In this document: positions 17,819 to 27,408 of the stretch, piece after piece
Position numbering within the stretch: the stretch's first letter is position 1
Layout: each line of letters opens with the position of its first letter
Assembly: GCA_963819735.1 (NCBI GenBank)
Contig: CAWFXC010000001.1
Span: 992,001-1,056,000, forward strand
Reading direction: 5' to 3'
DNA from: CAWFXC01 sp963819735
Lineage (GTDB): Bacteria > Actinomycetota > Acidimicrobiia > IMCC26256 > DASPTH01
DNA length: 64,000 bases
Translations under genes and position numbers: made by a program
Notes under the pieces: model-generated
Databases searched by the model: none
Seen by the model: the letters and a program-made list of their open reading frames with translations, nothing else
Told to the model about the DNA's origin: nothing

Positions 17819-18478
17819 GTGGCCGAGTGGCACGACACCACCGAGGAATACCTCGAAGCCATCCTCGAGATCGAGGAAGAAGGCACGGTCCCCATCCGAG
17901 CGCGTCTCGTCGAGCGGCTCGGGCTCTCGGCGCCCGCAGTTTCGGAGACGGTGAACCGCCTCGTCGACCACGGCTACGCCGAACTGCTCGACGATCGCAG
18001 CCTGCGCCTCACGCCCAAGGGCCGCGCCGTCGCGACCTCGATCGTCCGGCGCCACCGCCTCGCCGAACGGCTCCTCGTCGACGTCATCGGTCTCGAGTGG
18101 GAGAAGGTGCACAAAGAGGCTGATCGCTGGGAGCACGCGATCTCGGCCGAGGTCGAGGAGAAGCTCGTCCTCCTCCTCGGCGATCCGGCCACGTGCCCCC
18201 ACGGCAATCCGATCCCCGGCTCCCACCACCAGGTCGAGGGGCCGGCGTCGGTGCCGCTCACGCAGATGGCACCCGGTCCGGTGATCGTGCGCCGCATAAG
18301 CGAGAAGGTCGAGATCGACGACGAAGCCATCGCGTTCCTCGCCCACGCCGAGCTGATCCCGGGCTCGAACGCGATGGTCGTGAGCAGCAACGCCGACGGC
18401 GTGAAGCTGAAGAGCGCCACCGGCGACCAGGTCGTCCCGAAGAAACTCGCTCAGCTCATGTACGTCGTTCCCGCCTGA
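17819..18478 (+). CDS. DtxR/IdeR family metal-dependent transcriptional regulator
   Basis: The 219-residue protein has the three DtxR domains. They are a winged helix (RLVERLGLSAPAVSETVNRL), a metal-binding dimerisation domain (RRHRLAERLLVDVIGLEWEK) and an SH3-like C-terminal domain. Aligned by eye to DtxR/IdeR, the ancillary-site residues His79, Glu83 and His98 are kept. The regulatory-site residues Met10 and Cys102 read Glu (DTTEEYLE) and Asp (EADRWEH). MntR has acidic residues at both positions, so Mn selectivity is possible. GTG 17819 follows GGGAGCAGG. A TAAGGTGAG half-site resembling DtxR boxes lies at 17786-17794. Confidence 0.85.
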   Translation: MAEWHDTTEEYLEAILEIEEEGTVPIRARLVERLGLSAPAVSETVNRLVDHGYAELLDDRSLRLTPKGRAVATSIVRRHRLAERLLVDVIGLEWEKVHKEADRWEHAISAEVEEKLVLLLGDPATCPHGNPIPGSHHQVEGPASVPLTQMAPGPVIVRRISEKVEIDDEAIAFLAHAELIPGSNAMVVSSNADGVKLKSATGDQVVPKKLAQLMYVVPA

Positions 18479-18500
18479 GCGCTCCGCCCCGGCAACACGT

Positions 18501-18785
18501 TCAGCCCTCGCAGCCCCCCGCGACCGCGGGCACGATGCTCACGGTCGCGCCCGGTGCCACCGCGGTGCCGACGCCGTCGAGGAACCGGATGTCCTCGTCG
18601 GCCACGAACACGTTCACGAACCGGCGCAGCTCGCCCTTTTCGTCGAACAGGCGCTCGGAGAAGCCGGGATGCGCGGCCTCGAGCTGCTTGAGCACCTCGG
18701 CCACGGTCGCGCCCTCGGCGGACACCTCGGCGGCGCCGCCCGAGAGCTCGCGCAGCTGCGTGGGAATGCGGACGATGACCGACAT
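18501..18785 (-). CDS. ThiS/MoaD-family sulfur carrier protein (CysO-like)
   Basis: The 94-residue ubiquitin-fold protein shows VSAEGATVAEVLKQLEAAHP, FVNVFVADEDIRFLDG and the terminal segment VSIVPAVAGG. In active carriers the C-terminal Gly-Gly is adenylated and converted to a thiocarboxylate. Here three residues (Cys-Glu-Gly) follow the diglycine, so a protease of the Mec/QbsD type would have to expose it. It starts 3 bp after the threonine synthase stop. CysO proteins usually neighbour cysM; this one neighbours thrC, another PLP enzyme. Confidence 0.82.
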   Translation of the reverse strand: MSVIVRIPTQLRELSGGAAEVSAEGATVAEVLKQLEAAHPGFSERLFDEKGELRRFVNVFVADEDIRFLDGVGTAVAPGATVSIVPAVAGGCEG

Positions 18786-18788
18786 GAG

Positions 18789-20030
<1,242 letters not shown>

Positions 20031-20037
20031 CGGCCCT

Positions 20038-20104
20038 CCTCCGCTCGGCCGGCGCCACGCGCCGGCACTTTCCTCGACGCGCTCTCGAGCGCCTCGAGCG
20101 GAGG
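20038..20104 (-). promoter_or_regulatory. Expression platform: anti-SD, hairpin and thrC ribosome-binding site
   Basis: In the thrC leader the Shine-Dalgarno region CGAGCGGAGG (20047-20038) is an exact 10-bp complement of CCTCCGCTCG (20104-20095), which lies just 3' of the aptamer. Between them is a strong local hairpin, GCCGGCGC-GTG-GCGCCGGC. When the aptamer binds SAM, the anti-SD could sequester the ribosome-binding site. No T-rich terminator is visible, so control is probably translational. Confidence 0.65.
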
Positions 20105-20119
20105 ACCGCTCTCGGACTG

Positions 20120-20226
20120 CTCATCGTTCAGGCATTGGCACCTGGCTCCGAGGCCCCGGAGCTCCGGGAACTGGTTGCTGGTTGCCGCGGCGTCACAGGG
20201 CCTGTCCCTCAGCCGCTCTGGATGAG
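20120..20226 (-). ncRNA. SAM riboswitch aptamer (S-box, SAM-I type)
   Basis: Read on the minus strand, 20226-20120 begins CTCATCCAGAGCGG and ends GAACGATGAG, so P1 pairs CTCATC with GATGAG. The conserved S-box blocks are present in order: the kink-turn strand CTGAGGGACAGGCCC, then TGTGACGCC, GCGGCAACC, a variable P3 arm containing CCGGAGCTCCGG, and AGGTGCCAAT. The P4 arm is very short. It precedes threonine synthase, placing a SAM sensor on the branch that competes with methionine for homoserine phosphate. Confidence 0.9.
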
Positions 20227-20312
20227 CGCGTTCGAAAAAACGGTAGCACGGCGCGGTCGCGGGTCCACAAACCGTTTCGGCCCCAGACCGGCGCGGCCGA
20301 CAACGGGCGCGC

Positions 20313-21113
20313 TCAGACTTTGGCGATCGCCCCGCCGTCGACGTCGAGGATCTCGGCGGTGATGAAGCTCGACTCGTCGGAGGCGAGGAACAGGACCGCG
20401 TTGGCGATGTCGTCGACGTGGCCGTGGCGCTTCAGGATCTGCAGCTCCCGGTAGTGCGACCAGAACACCGCGTCCTCACCCATCCACTCGCGGAACTTGT
20501 CGGTGAGGATCCGGCCCGGCCGGACGGCGTTGACCCGGATCCCGTACTCCCCACCGCGACCGGCGAGGTGCAGGGTGAGGCCCTCGAGCGCCGCCTTCGA
20601 CGCCTGGTACGACGCCGACGGCTGGAAGCCGCCCATCTTCTCGAGTTGATCCCGGCCCACGCCCATCACCGCCGACAGCGACGAGACCGCCACGATCGAT
20701 CCGCCGCCCGCGGCGACGAGGTGCGGCCACGCCGCCCGACACACGAACATCGTGCCGTTGAGGTTGAGGTCGATGATCCCCTGCCAGGTCGTCGTCGGCT
20801 CGTTCGGCCACGCGTCGCCCGCGCCCGTACCCGCGTTCGGGACCACGACGTCGAGTCGGCCGTGTCGGGCGACGGTGGCGGCCACCAACGCGTCGACGTC
20901 ACCCTCGTCGGTCACGTCGGCGTGCACGAACGTGGCATCACCACCGGCGGCGCGCGCCGCGGCCTCGACGGCGGCGCCGAGCTCGTCGCCACGCGCGCAG
21001 AACACGACGCGCGCCCCTTCCCCCACGAAGCGGTGCACGATGGCCTCGCCGATACCGGTCGTTCCCCCGGTGACCAGCGCGACCTTGCCAACCAGTCGAC
21101 CCGCACCGTCCAT
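20313..21113 (-). CDS. SDR family NAD(P)-dependent oxidoreductase
   Basis: This is a classical short-chain dehydrogenase of 266 residues. The cofactor loop is TGGTTGIGEAI, the NAG motif is in VVPNAGTG, the catalytic Ser is in VAVSSLSAV and the catalytic pair is YQASK. The C-terminal IANAVLFLASDESSFITAEI followed by DVDGGA is standard. The substrate cannot be inferred. It lies upstream of the thrC leader in the same direction, but the riboswitch separates the two transcriptional units. Confidence 0.88.
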   Translation of the reverse strand: MDGAGRLVGKVALVTGGTTGIGEAIVHRFVGEGARVVFCARGDELGAAVEAAARAAGGDATFVHADVTDEGDVDALVAATVARHGRLDVVVPNAGTGAGDAWPNEPTTTWQGIIDLNLNGTMFVCRAAWPHLVAAGGGSIVAVSSLSAVMGVGRDQLEKMGGFQPSASYQASKAALEGLTLHLAGRGGEYGIRVNAVRPGRILTDKFREWMGEDAVFWSHYRELQILKRHGHVDDIANAVLFLASDESSFITAEILDVDGGAIAKV

Positions 21114-21205
21114 GATCCCTCCTGGCTCGCGGCCTGCTGCGCGGCGCGCATCCTAGGTTTGTGCAGCGACCGGTATCGACTGCCCGGGCCGTACCCTGGT
21201 CGGTC

Positions 21206-22114
21206 ATGTCCGACGCACCGACCGTCGACGAGCTCGTCGAGGCCAAGACCCGCAGCGGTACCACGATCTCGGTGTGCCTCCCCGCGCGCAACGAGGAAAC
21301 GACGGTCGGCCAGATCGTGGCGACCGTGCGTCGCAACCTCGTCGAACACGCGCCGCTCGTCGACGAAGTGGTCGTCGTCGACGACGGCTCCACCGACGCC
21401 ACCGCCGAGGCCGCCGGCTGGGAGGGCGCGCGCGTCCTCGCAGTCGACGAGATCCTCCCCGACCTGCCGAAGGGATCCGGGAAAGGCAACACGCTCTGGA
21501 TGTCGTTGTACGCGTGCGACGGCGACATCGTGTGCTGGCTCGACGCCGACGTGCGCAACTTCGGCGCGCACTTCGTGACCCGCCTGCTCGCGCCGCTGTT
21601 GACGAACGACACGATCGGCTTCGTCAAGGGTTACTACCGCCGCCCACTCCACGGAGATGCCACCGGCGGCGGACGCGTCACCGAGCTCATCGCGCGGCCG
21701 GTCATCTCCTCGCTCTTCCCGCACCTGGCCGGCTTCGTGCAACCGCTGGCGGGTGAGTACGCGGGGCGTCGCACCCTGCTCGAGACGGTGCCGTTCGTCG
21801 AGGGCTGGGGCGTCGAGCTCGGCCTGCTCATCGACCTGGTCGCGAACTACGGCATCGATGCCATCGCGCAGGCCGACCTCGACGTGCGCGAGCATCGCAA
21901 CCGGCCGCTGGAACAACTCGGCCCCCAGGCGATGGCGATCCTCGTGACCGGGCTACGCCGGGCCGGCGTACCCGTCGACAAGCGGCTGGCCGAGCTCGTC
22001 CGTTACGACGAGCACCAGCAGCCGGAACCGGTCGCGGTGGAGATCCGCGAACGACCGCCGATGCTCACGATCCCGGCGTACCGCCAGAAGTTCGGTCGCG
22101 AACTCTCGGCGTAG
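21206..22114 (+). CDS. gpgS: Glucosyl-3-phosphoglycerate synthase
   Basis: GpgS (family GT81) transfers glucose from an NDP-glucose to 3-phosphoglycerate, the first step to glucosylglycerate and, in mycobacteria, methylglucose lipopolysaccharide. The 302-residue protein shows ISVCLPARNEETTVG, VVVDDGSTDATAE, PKGSGKGNTLWMS and the metal-binding DADVRNF. Later blocks are FVKGYYRRPL and PLAGEYAGRR, and ARPVISSLFPHLAGFVQPL also fits. ATG 21206 is the first codon of similarity. The glycerate kinase gene lies 0.3 kb away on the other strand. Confidence 0.88.
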   Translation: MSDAPTVDELVEAKTRSGTTISVCLPARNEETTVGQIVATVRRNLVEHAPLVDEVVVVDDGSTDATAEAAGWEGARVLAVDEILPDLPKGSGKGNTLWMSLYACDGDIVCWLDADVRNFGAHFVTRLLAPLLTNDTIGFVKGYYRRPLHGDATGGGRVTELIARPVISSLFPHLAGFVQPLAGEYAGRRTLLETVPFVEGWGVELGLLIDLVANYGIDAIAQADLDVREHRNRPLEQLGPQAMAILVTGLRRAGVPVDKRLAELVRYDEHQQPEPVAVEIRERPPMLTIPAYRQKFGRELSA

Positions 22115-22123
22115 CCCGTTCGA

Positions 22124-22321
22124 TCAGCTCGCCGGCGGCTTCGCGGGCGGGTCGGCGGGGTCGTCGCCGGCGCCTTCTTCGACGCCCTTCCGGAACTCCT
22201 TCGACGCCTGGCCCATCGATCGGGCCAGTTTGGGGAGTTGGGAACCACCGAAGAGCAACGCGATCACCGCGATGACGACGAGGAATTCCCAACCGATGAT
22301 CTCACCGAGTACGGGGGTCAT
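22124..22321 (-). CDS. tatA: Sec-independent protein translocase TatA
   Basis: The 65-residue protein has one N-terminal transmembrane helix (WEFLVVIAVIALLFGGSQLP), then the amphipathic helix KLARSMGQASKEFRKGVEEG and an acidic/proline-rich tail. That is the TatA/TatE layout. TatA oligomers form the pore of the twin-arginine pathway. tatB and tatC are not in the window. It converges with gpgS, 9 bp away. Confidence 0.88.
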   Translation of the reverse strand: MTPVLGEIIGWEFLVVIAVIALLFGGSQLPKLARSMGQASKEFRKGVEEGAGDDPADPPAKPPAS

Positions 22322-22369
22322 CGCCGCACCTTTCCCGGGTCACACCCGACCCCCTCAGTGTACGGCTGC

Positions 22370-23398
22370 TCACATGAGATCGAGCACGCGGCGCCCGGCT
22401 TCGAACGCCGCCTCTTCCACCAACGTCTCGGTGCGGGCGAACGCCTCCCCCGACTGCCACACCCGATCGGTGAGGGCCAGCAGCTGCACGCCGGCGCGCA
22501 CCTCGAGCTCCTCGCGTGCGTCGGGGGCCACCTGACCCACGATCACCGCGCTGTGCGGCACGCCGGCGTCGGTGGCCCACTCGAGGACGCCTCCGACCAC
22601 CTTGCCCTCGAAGCTGGACGGGTCGAGGCGGCCTTCACCCGTGAGCACGAGCTCGCGGCCGTCGAGCGCGGATTCCAGCCCCGCCGCCCCCGCCACCACG
22701 TCGAAGCCCGGTTCGAGGACGGCGCCGATCGCGGCGAGACCGCCCGCGAGGCCCCCGGCCGCTCCGCCCCCGCTCAGCTCGCGGACGTCGACCCCGGTGC
22801 GCTGCTGGTACTGGTCGGCGAGGGTGGCCAGCCGGCGAGTGAGCAACGAGACCTGCGCGGCGGTCGCGCCCTTCTGTGGGCCGAACACCGTCGCCGCGTC
22901 GCCGAACCGGGTCGACACGTCGCACGCGACCGTCACCGGCGTGCCGCCGAAGGACCAGCCGAGCGCTTCCAGCGCGGCCAGACCGCCGTCGGTGCTGGCA
23001 CTCCCGCCCACTCCGACGACAACGCGCCGGGCACCGGCGCGGAGGGCCGCGGCGATGAGCTCACCCGTGCCGCGGGTGGAGGCCCGCAAGGGATCCGAGT
23101 GCTCGGTGAGGCCGAGCCCGCTGGCCCGCGCCATCTCGACCACCGCGACCCCACCGGGGAGGAGACCCCACACCGCTTCCACCGGCTCACCGAGCGGCCC
23201 GGTGACGATCGCGGTACGGCGCGACCCACCCTGCGCCGCGAGCAGCGCGTCGAGTGTGCCCTCGCCGCCGTCGGCCAACGGGAGCTGTGCGACGTCGTCG
23301 AAACCGGCTGAGCGCAGACCTCGTGCCATTGCTGCCGCCGCCTGCGCAGCGGTGATCGTCCCCTTGAACTTGTCCGGGCACACCAGCGCTGAGTTCAT
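22370..23398 (-). CDS. glxK: Glycerate kinase
   Basis: The enzyme phosphorylates D-glycerate with ATP. The 342-residue protein matches the glycerate kinase type 1 family: ALVCPDKFKGTITAAQAAAA, LADGGEGTLDALLAA, VEMARASGLGL, VGVGGSASTDGGLAALEALG and LTGEGRLDPSSFEGK. Its position beside gpgS fits recycling of glycerate released from glucosylglycerate, but it could equally serve general glycerate use. It diverges from treT, with 51 bp between the starts. Confidence 0.92.
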   Translation of the reverse strand: MNSALVCPDKFKGTITAAQAAAAMARGLRSAGFDDVAQLPLADGGEGTLDALLAAQGGSRRTAIVTGPLGEPVEAVWGLLPGGVAVVEMARASGLGLTEHSDPLRASTRGTGELIAAALRAGARRVVVGVGGSASTDGGLAALEALGWSFGGTPVTVACDVSTRFGDAATVFGPQKGATAAQVSLLTRRLATLADQYQQRTGVDVRELSGGGAAGGLAGGLAAIGAVLEPGFDVVAGAAGLESALDGRELVLTGEGRLDPSSFEGKVVGGVLEWATDAGVPHSAVIVGQVAPDAREELEVRAGVQLLALTDRVWQSGEAFARTETLVEEAAFEAGRRVLDLM

Positions 23399-23449
23399 CA
23401 CTCGATAGATTGACCCACACTCCCGCCTGCCGCCGCCACCGGAGCCCCC

Positions 23450-24703
23450 TTGCTCGATCGCGTCCCCCTTCTCGAAAAGCAGCTCGACGAGTACGCCGGG
23501 ATCGTCGGGGGCGATGTCGTCGAACGCATCCGCGAGCTCGCCGCGCCCCTGCAGGGCGCGCGGGTGCTCCACATCAACGCGACCGCTTACGGTGGCGGGG
23601 TCGCCGAGCTCCTCGCCACCCACGTGCCGCTGATGCGCAGCGCCGGCGTCGACGCCGATTGGCAGGTGATGCACGGCAGCGACGAGTTCTTCGCCGTCAC
23701 CAAGGCCGTGCACAACGGGCTCCAGGGCGCCGACATCGACTGGACCCCGGCCATGCAGCGGGTCTACCTCGAGAAGGTCCTCGACAACGCGCTGCTCCTC
23801 GACGGTCACTACGACTTCGTCGTGGTGCACGACCCCCAACCGGCGGCGATGCTGAGCTTCCTCCGGGAGCGGCTGGGGGGCCGGATGAAGGACACCACCT
23901 GGATCTGGCGCTGCCACATCGATCTCACCGCGGCCAACCCCGACGTCTGGGAGTTCTTCCGCCCGTTCGTCGAGCTGCACGATGCCTCGGTGTGGACGAT
24001 GCCCGAGTTCGTGCCGGCATCGCTCGACATGCGTCACGTCGTGCACGCGCCGCCGTGCATCGACCCGCTGTCGGTGAAGAACCTCGAGCTGGCCATGCCG
24101 TTCTGCCAGGAGTTGACGCGTCAGTACGGCGTCGACGTGCATCGGCCGATCGTGTGCCAGGTCAGCCGGTTCGACCCGTGGAAGGACCCGGTCGGCGTGA
24201 TCGAGGCGTTCCGGATCGTCCGGGAGCGCGTACCCGACGCGCAACTGGTGCTCGCGGGCTCGATGGCCACCGACGACCCCGAAGGTTTCCGGGTGTGGGA
24301 CGACACCGAAGCCGCCCGCGCCGGCGACCGCGACATCTACCTCTTGTCGAACCTGCACCAGGTCGGGTCGGTCCAGATCAACGCGTTCCAGCGCATCGCC
24401 GACGTCGTACTGCAGAAGTCGCTCCGGGAAGGCTTCGGCCTCACGGTGAGCGAGGGGCTATGGAAGGGTCGCCCGGTCGTCGGCGGTCGCGCCGGAGGGA
24501 TCAAGCTCCAGATCCGCGACGGCTACGACGGCTACCTCGTCGATTCGGTCGAGGAATGCGCGCAGCGCACCATCGACCTGCTCGCCGATCCCGTGGGGGC
24601 CGATGCCCTCGGCGCGCAGGGTCGCGAGCACGTGCGCGCCAACTTCCTCTCCACGCGCGAGCTCGAAGACTGGCTGACGTTGTTCGGTACGTTGCGCGGA
24701 TGA
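23450..24703 (+). CDS. treT: Trehalose synthase, glycosyltransferring (TreT, GT4)
   Basis: TreT makes trehalose from NDP-glucose and glucose. The 417-residue GT4 protein has LHINATAYGGGVAELLATHV, the acceptor-side HDPQPAAMLSF, WRCHIDLTAANPDVWEF, QVSRFDPWKDPVGVIEAF and the donor-site segment LREGFGLTVSEGLWKGRPVV. The start is TTG 23450, with GGAG a few bases upstream. otsA begins within its last codons (ATGA overlap). The window therefore encodes both the TreT and the OtsAB routes to trehalose. Confidence 0.88.
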   Translation: MLDRVPLLEKQLDEYAGIVGGDVVERIRELAAPLQGARVLHINATAYGGGVAELLATHVPLMRSAGVDADWQVMHGSDEFFAVTKAVHNGLQGADIDWTPAMQRVYLEKVLDNALLLDGHYDFVVVHDPQPAAMLSFLRERLGGRMKDTTWIWRCHIDLTAANPDVWEFFRPFVELHDASVWTMPEFVPASLDMRHVVHAPPCIDPLSVKNLELAMPFCQELTRQYGVDVHRPIVCQVSRFDPWKDPVGVIEAFRIVRERVPDAQLVLAGSMATDDPEGFRVWDDTEAARAGDRDIYLLSNLHQVGSVQINAFQRIADVVLQKSLREGFGLTVSEGLWKGRPVVGGRAGGIKLQIRDGYDGYLVDSVEECAQRTIDLLADPVGADALGAQGREHVRANFLSTRELEDWLTLFGTLRG

Positions 24704-26112
24704 TGCTCGTCACCCATCGGGGGCCGTACCGGTTCTCGATGCAGGACGACGGCTCGTTCGGCGCGACACGCGGCGCCGGCGGCATCGTGAGCGCGCTGCT
24801 GCCACTGGTGCTCGGCAACGGTCACACGGCCGGCGGGTCGTCCGTCCGCGCCGAGGGCGACGACGAAAGACAATCGTGGGTCGCCGCCGCCATCGACGAC
24901 GGCGACCGCGATGCAATCACCGCGGGAGCGGCCAAGGTCCCCGGACTGGATCTCCACCTGCTGGCGCTCGATCCGGCGCGGCACCGCATGCACTACGACG
25001 TCGTGTCCAACGGGATCCTGTGGTTCCTGCACCACGGGCTCTTCGACCTGCCCCGGCGCCCGCGCTTCGACGAGCATTTCCGCGCCGCATGGGACGGCTA
25101 TGTCGCGGTCAACGCTTCGTTCGCCGACGCGGTGGTGACCGGTGCCCGGCCCGCCGAGCGGGTGCTCGTCCACGACTACCAACTCGCCCTCGTCCCCGGC
25201 ATGGTGCGCCAACGCCGGCCGGATCTGCGGGTGGCGCACTTCACCCACACGCCGTTCTGCGGGCCCAACTCGATCCGCGTGTTGCCCACCGACGTCGCCG
25301 AAACCCTGTGCGCGTCGATGGCCTCGGTTCCGTGCGGCTTCCACACGCACCGTTGGGCGCGCGCGTACGAAGCATCCGCGGCCGAGATGCTCGGTTCCGA
25401 CGCCGCGATCGCCCCGGCATTCGCGACCCCACTCGGCCCCGATCCCGACGCGCTGGCCGAGCTGGCAGCCTCCGACGCGACCGCGCGCGCCGCCGCCGCG
25501 CTCGACGAGATCGTCGGGGATCGCAAGCTCGTGCTCCGCAGCGATCGCATCGACCTCTCGAAGAACATCGTGCGCGGCTTCCTGGTGTACGACCGCCTCC
25601 TCACGCTGCACCCGGAATGGCGCGAGCGGGTCGTGTTCGTGGCGTTGCTCAACCGTTCCCGCGAGAGTCTCGCCGACTACCTCGCCTACGAGCAGGAGGT
25701 CGAGCACACCGCCGCGCGCGTGAACGACCGTCACGGCAGCGCCCAGTGGCAGCCGATCGTCGTCGACACCCACGACGACTACGAGCAGACCATCGCCGGT
25801 TTCGCCCGTTACGACGTCCTGCTCGTGAACCCGGTGAAGGACGGGCTCAACCTCGTCGCCAAAGAAGGGCCGCTGCTCAACCGGCGCCACGGCGTGGTCG
25901 TGCTCTCACCCGAAGCGGGCGCGTACGACGAGCTGCACGAAGCCGTGGTCCCCATCCATCCCTACGACATCGAACAGGGTGCCGCCGCGCTCCGCCTCGC
26001 GCTGTCGATGCCCGACGACGAACGAGCAGCGCGGGCGACGCGTCTCTGCGAGCTCGCGTCGGTGCACACGCCGCAGACCTGGCTCGACGAGCTGCTCATC
26101 CACGCGCGCTGA
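24700..26112 (+). CDS. otsA: Trehalose-6-phosphate synthase, divergent GT20
   Basis: OtsA joins UDP-glucose and glucose-6-phosphate. The 470-residue protein keeps several GT20 blocks: VHDYQLALVP, GPNSIRVLPTDVAETL, GFHTHRWARAYEASA, and RSDRIDLSKNI with the Arg/Lys pair that binds the UDP moiety. NPVKDGLNLVAKEGPLLNRR is also present. The N terminus differs from E. coli OtsA (LVTHRGPYRF instead of the SNR loop), so donor or acceptor preference may differ. ATG 24700 overlaps the treT stop; ATG 24703 is the alternative. Its end overlaps convergent otsB by 17 bp. Confidence 0.85.
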   Translation: MMLVTHRGPYRFSMQDDGSFGATRGAGGIVSALLPLVLGNGHTAGGSSVRAEGDDERQSWVAAAIDDGDRDAITAGAAKVPGLDLHLLALDPARHRMHYDVVSNGILWFLHHGLFDLPRRPRFDEHFRAAWDGYVAVNASFADAVVTGARPAERVLVHDYQLALVPGMVRQRRPDLRVAHFTHTPFCGPNSIRVLPTDVAETLCASMASVPCGFHTHRWARAYEASAAEMLGSDAAIAPAFATPLGPDPDALAELAASDATARAAAALDEIVGDRKLVLRSDRIDLSKNIVRGFLVYDRLLTLHPEWRERVVFVALLNRSRESLADYLAYEQEVEHTAARVNDRHGSAQWQPIVVDTHDDYEQTIAGFARYDVLLVNPVKDGLNLVAKEGPLLNRRHGVVVLSPEAGAYDELHEAVVPIHPYDIEQGAAALRLALSMPDDERAARATRLCELASVHTPQTWLDELLIHAR

Positions 26113-26881
26113 TCGCGTCGGCCAGCGCGTCGAGGAGCTCGGCCAGCGCGGGCGGGCCGTCGACGACGACGTCGGCCTCGGCAATCGCGGCCGGCCCTTC
26201 CGTCGACGCCACCCCGATGCTCACCGCGTCGCCCAAGCGGTGCTCACGCGCCAGCCGCCGGAGCGAGGCGAACGCCGAGAGGTCACCTTCGTCGTCGCCC
26301 GCGAAGGCGGCGACCGACATGCCCGCCGCCAGCTCCTCCACCACCGAGCCCTTGTCGACCGGGACCGGTGGACGCAGCTCCACCGCCATCCGCCCGCGCA
26401 GCGGGGCCTCGAGCCCGAGCCGGGCCGCCGCCGCGTCGGCCCACGCCGAGGCCTCGCGCCCCCTCTCCGGCTCGGCGCGCCAGTGGACGGTGACCGCCAC
26501 CTGCCCCTTCCGTTCGACCAACAGCCCCGGGAGCGCGACCTCGGCTTCGGCGGCGGCGCGGGCGATGACGTCGACCCACGGCTCGACGCGCGGATCGACG
26601 ACGATCTCGTCGTCGACCACCCGCTCGAGTCCGTAGGCCCCTACGTAGAGCAAGCCTCCGATCCCCAACGCGTCGCGGAGGAACGTGGCGGGCCGGCCGC
26701 TCACCACCGCGGCGCGACCGATCAGCGGGACGACCCGGGCCAGTGCCGCGCGCGCTGCGGGCAACGCTCGCGCCGCGGCCGGGTCGTCGACGATCGGCGA
26801 CAACGAACCGTCGAAGTCGACGAACAGCGCCGCGGTCTCCGCCTCGGCGACGAACCGACGCAGCGCCGGCGGCACCACCAC
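26096..26881 (-). CDS. otsB: Trehalose-6-phosphate phosphatase
   Basis: OtsB removes phosphate from trehalose-6-phosphate. The 261-residue HAD-fold protein has the nucleophile motif FVDFDGSLSPIV near residue 20, the second motif in VVSGRPATFL, the lysine-containing VPVDKGSVVEEL and the acidic motif FAGDDEGDLSAF. GTG 26881 is the most likely of three successive GTG codons. It lies 11 bp after the LytR_C gene in the same direction and meets otsA tail to tail, so the two genes of the pathway are on opposite strands. Confidence 0.9.
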   Translation of the reverse strand: MVVPPALRRFVAEAETAALFVDFDGSLSPIVDDPAAARALPAARAALARVVPLIGRAAVVSGRPATFLRDALGIGGLLYVGAYGLERVVDDEIVVDPRVEPWVDVIARAAAEAEVALPGLLVERKGQVAVTVHWRAEPERGREASAWADAAAARLGLEAPLRGRMAVELRPPVPVDKGSVVEELAAGMSVAAFAGDDEGDLSAFASLRRLAREHRLGDAVSIGVASTEGPAAIAEADVVVDGPPALAELLDALADAISARG

Positions 26882-26892
26882 TCGGGCTGCGC

Positions 26893-27408
26893 TCAGGTCG
26901 TGCCGATGATCACGAGGCAGTCGGCGTCGCCGGCGCCCGCGGGAGGGTCCTTCGGAAACGGCTCGGTGACCGCACCGTTGCCGATCCCGAACGCGGCGAG
27001 CGCGGTGGCCTCGTTGGCGAAGCCGGCCCGGCACTGCACCGCGGTGCCGCTGCGCTTGGTGTCGAGGGTGGCCGGGGTCTGCATGTTGTAGCCCTTGGCC
27101 TTCAGCGTGTCGGTCATCGTCTGGGCGACGCCGAGCACGCCCGACGCGTTGTAGACCTTCACCCGGACCTGCCCCGCCGGCCGCAGGGTCTTGCCCGCGG
27201 TGGTGGGGGTGGTCGACGAACCCGACGTGGTGACCGTGGTCCCGCTCGTGACACTGGCCTGGCTGGAACCGGGGCCACTGTCGTCGAGGATCTGCAGGCC
27301 GATGATGCCGACGACGACGGCGAGGCCGATCAGCACCGCGCCGCGGACGCTGGACGGCATGGCGGAGTTGCGGGAGGGGCCGCGCCGGCTACCGCCGGGG
27401 GCGGTCAC
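26893..27408 (-). CDS. Membrane-anchored LytR C-terminal domain protein
   Basis: The 171-residue protein has one N-terminal transmembrane segment (GAVLIGLAVVVGIIGLQIL), a Ser/Thr/Gly-rich linker and a LytR_C-type domain. That domain starts VRVKVYNASGVLGVAQTMTD and continues LKAKGYNMQ, with two Cys residues. It should sit outside the membrane. LytR_C domains accompany cell-wall ligases, but this protein lacks the catalytic LCP domain. Its GTG start overlaps the stop of the DUF3263 gene. Confidence 0.8.
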   Translation of the reverse strand: MTAPGGSRRGPSRNSAMPSSVRGAVLIGLAVVVGIIGLQILDDSGPGSSQASVTSGTTVTTSGSSTTPTTAGKTLRPAGQVRVKVYNASGVLGVAQTMTDTLKAKGYNMQTPATLDTKRSGTAVQCRAGFANEATALAAFGIGNGAVTEPFPKDPPAGAGDADCLVIIGTT

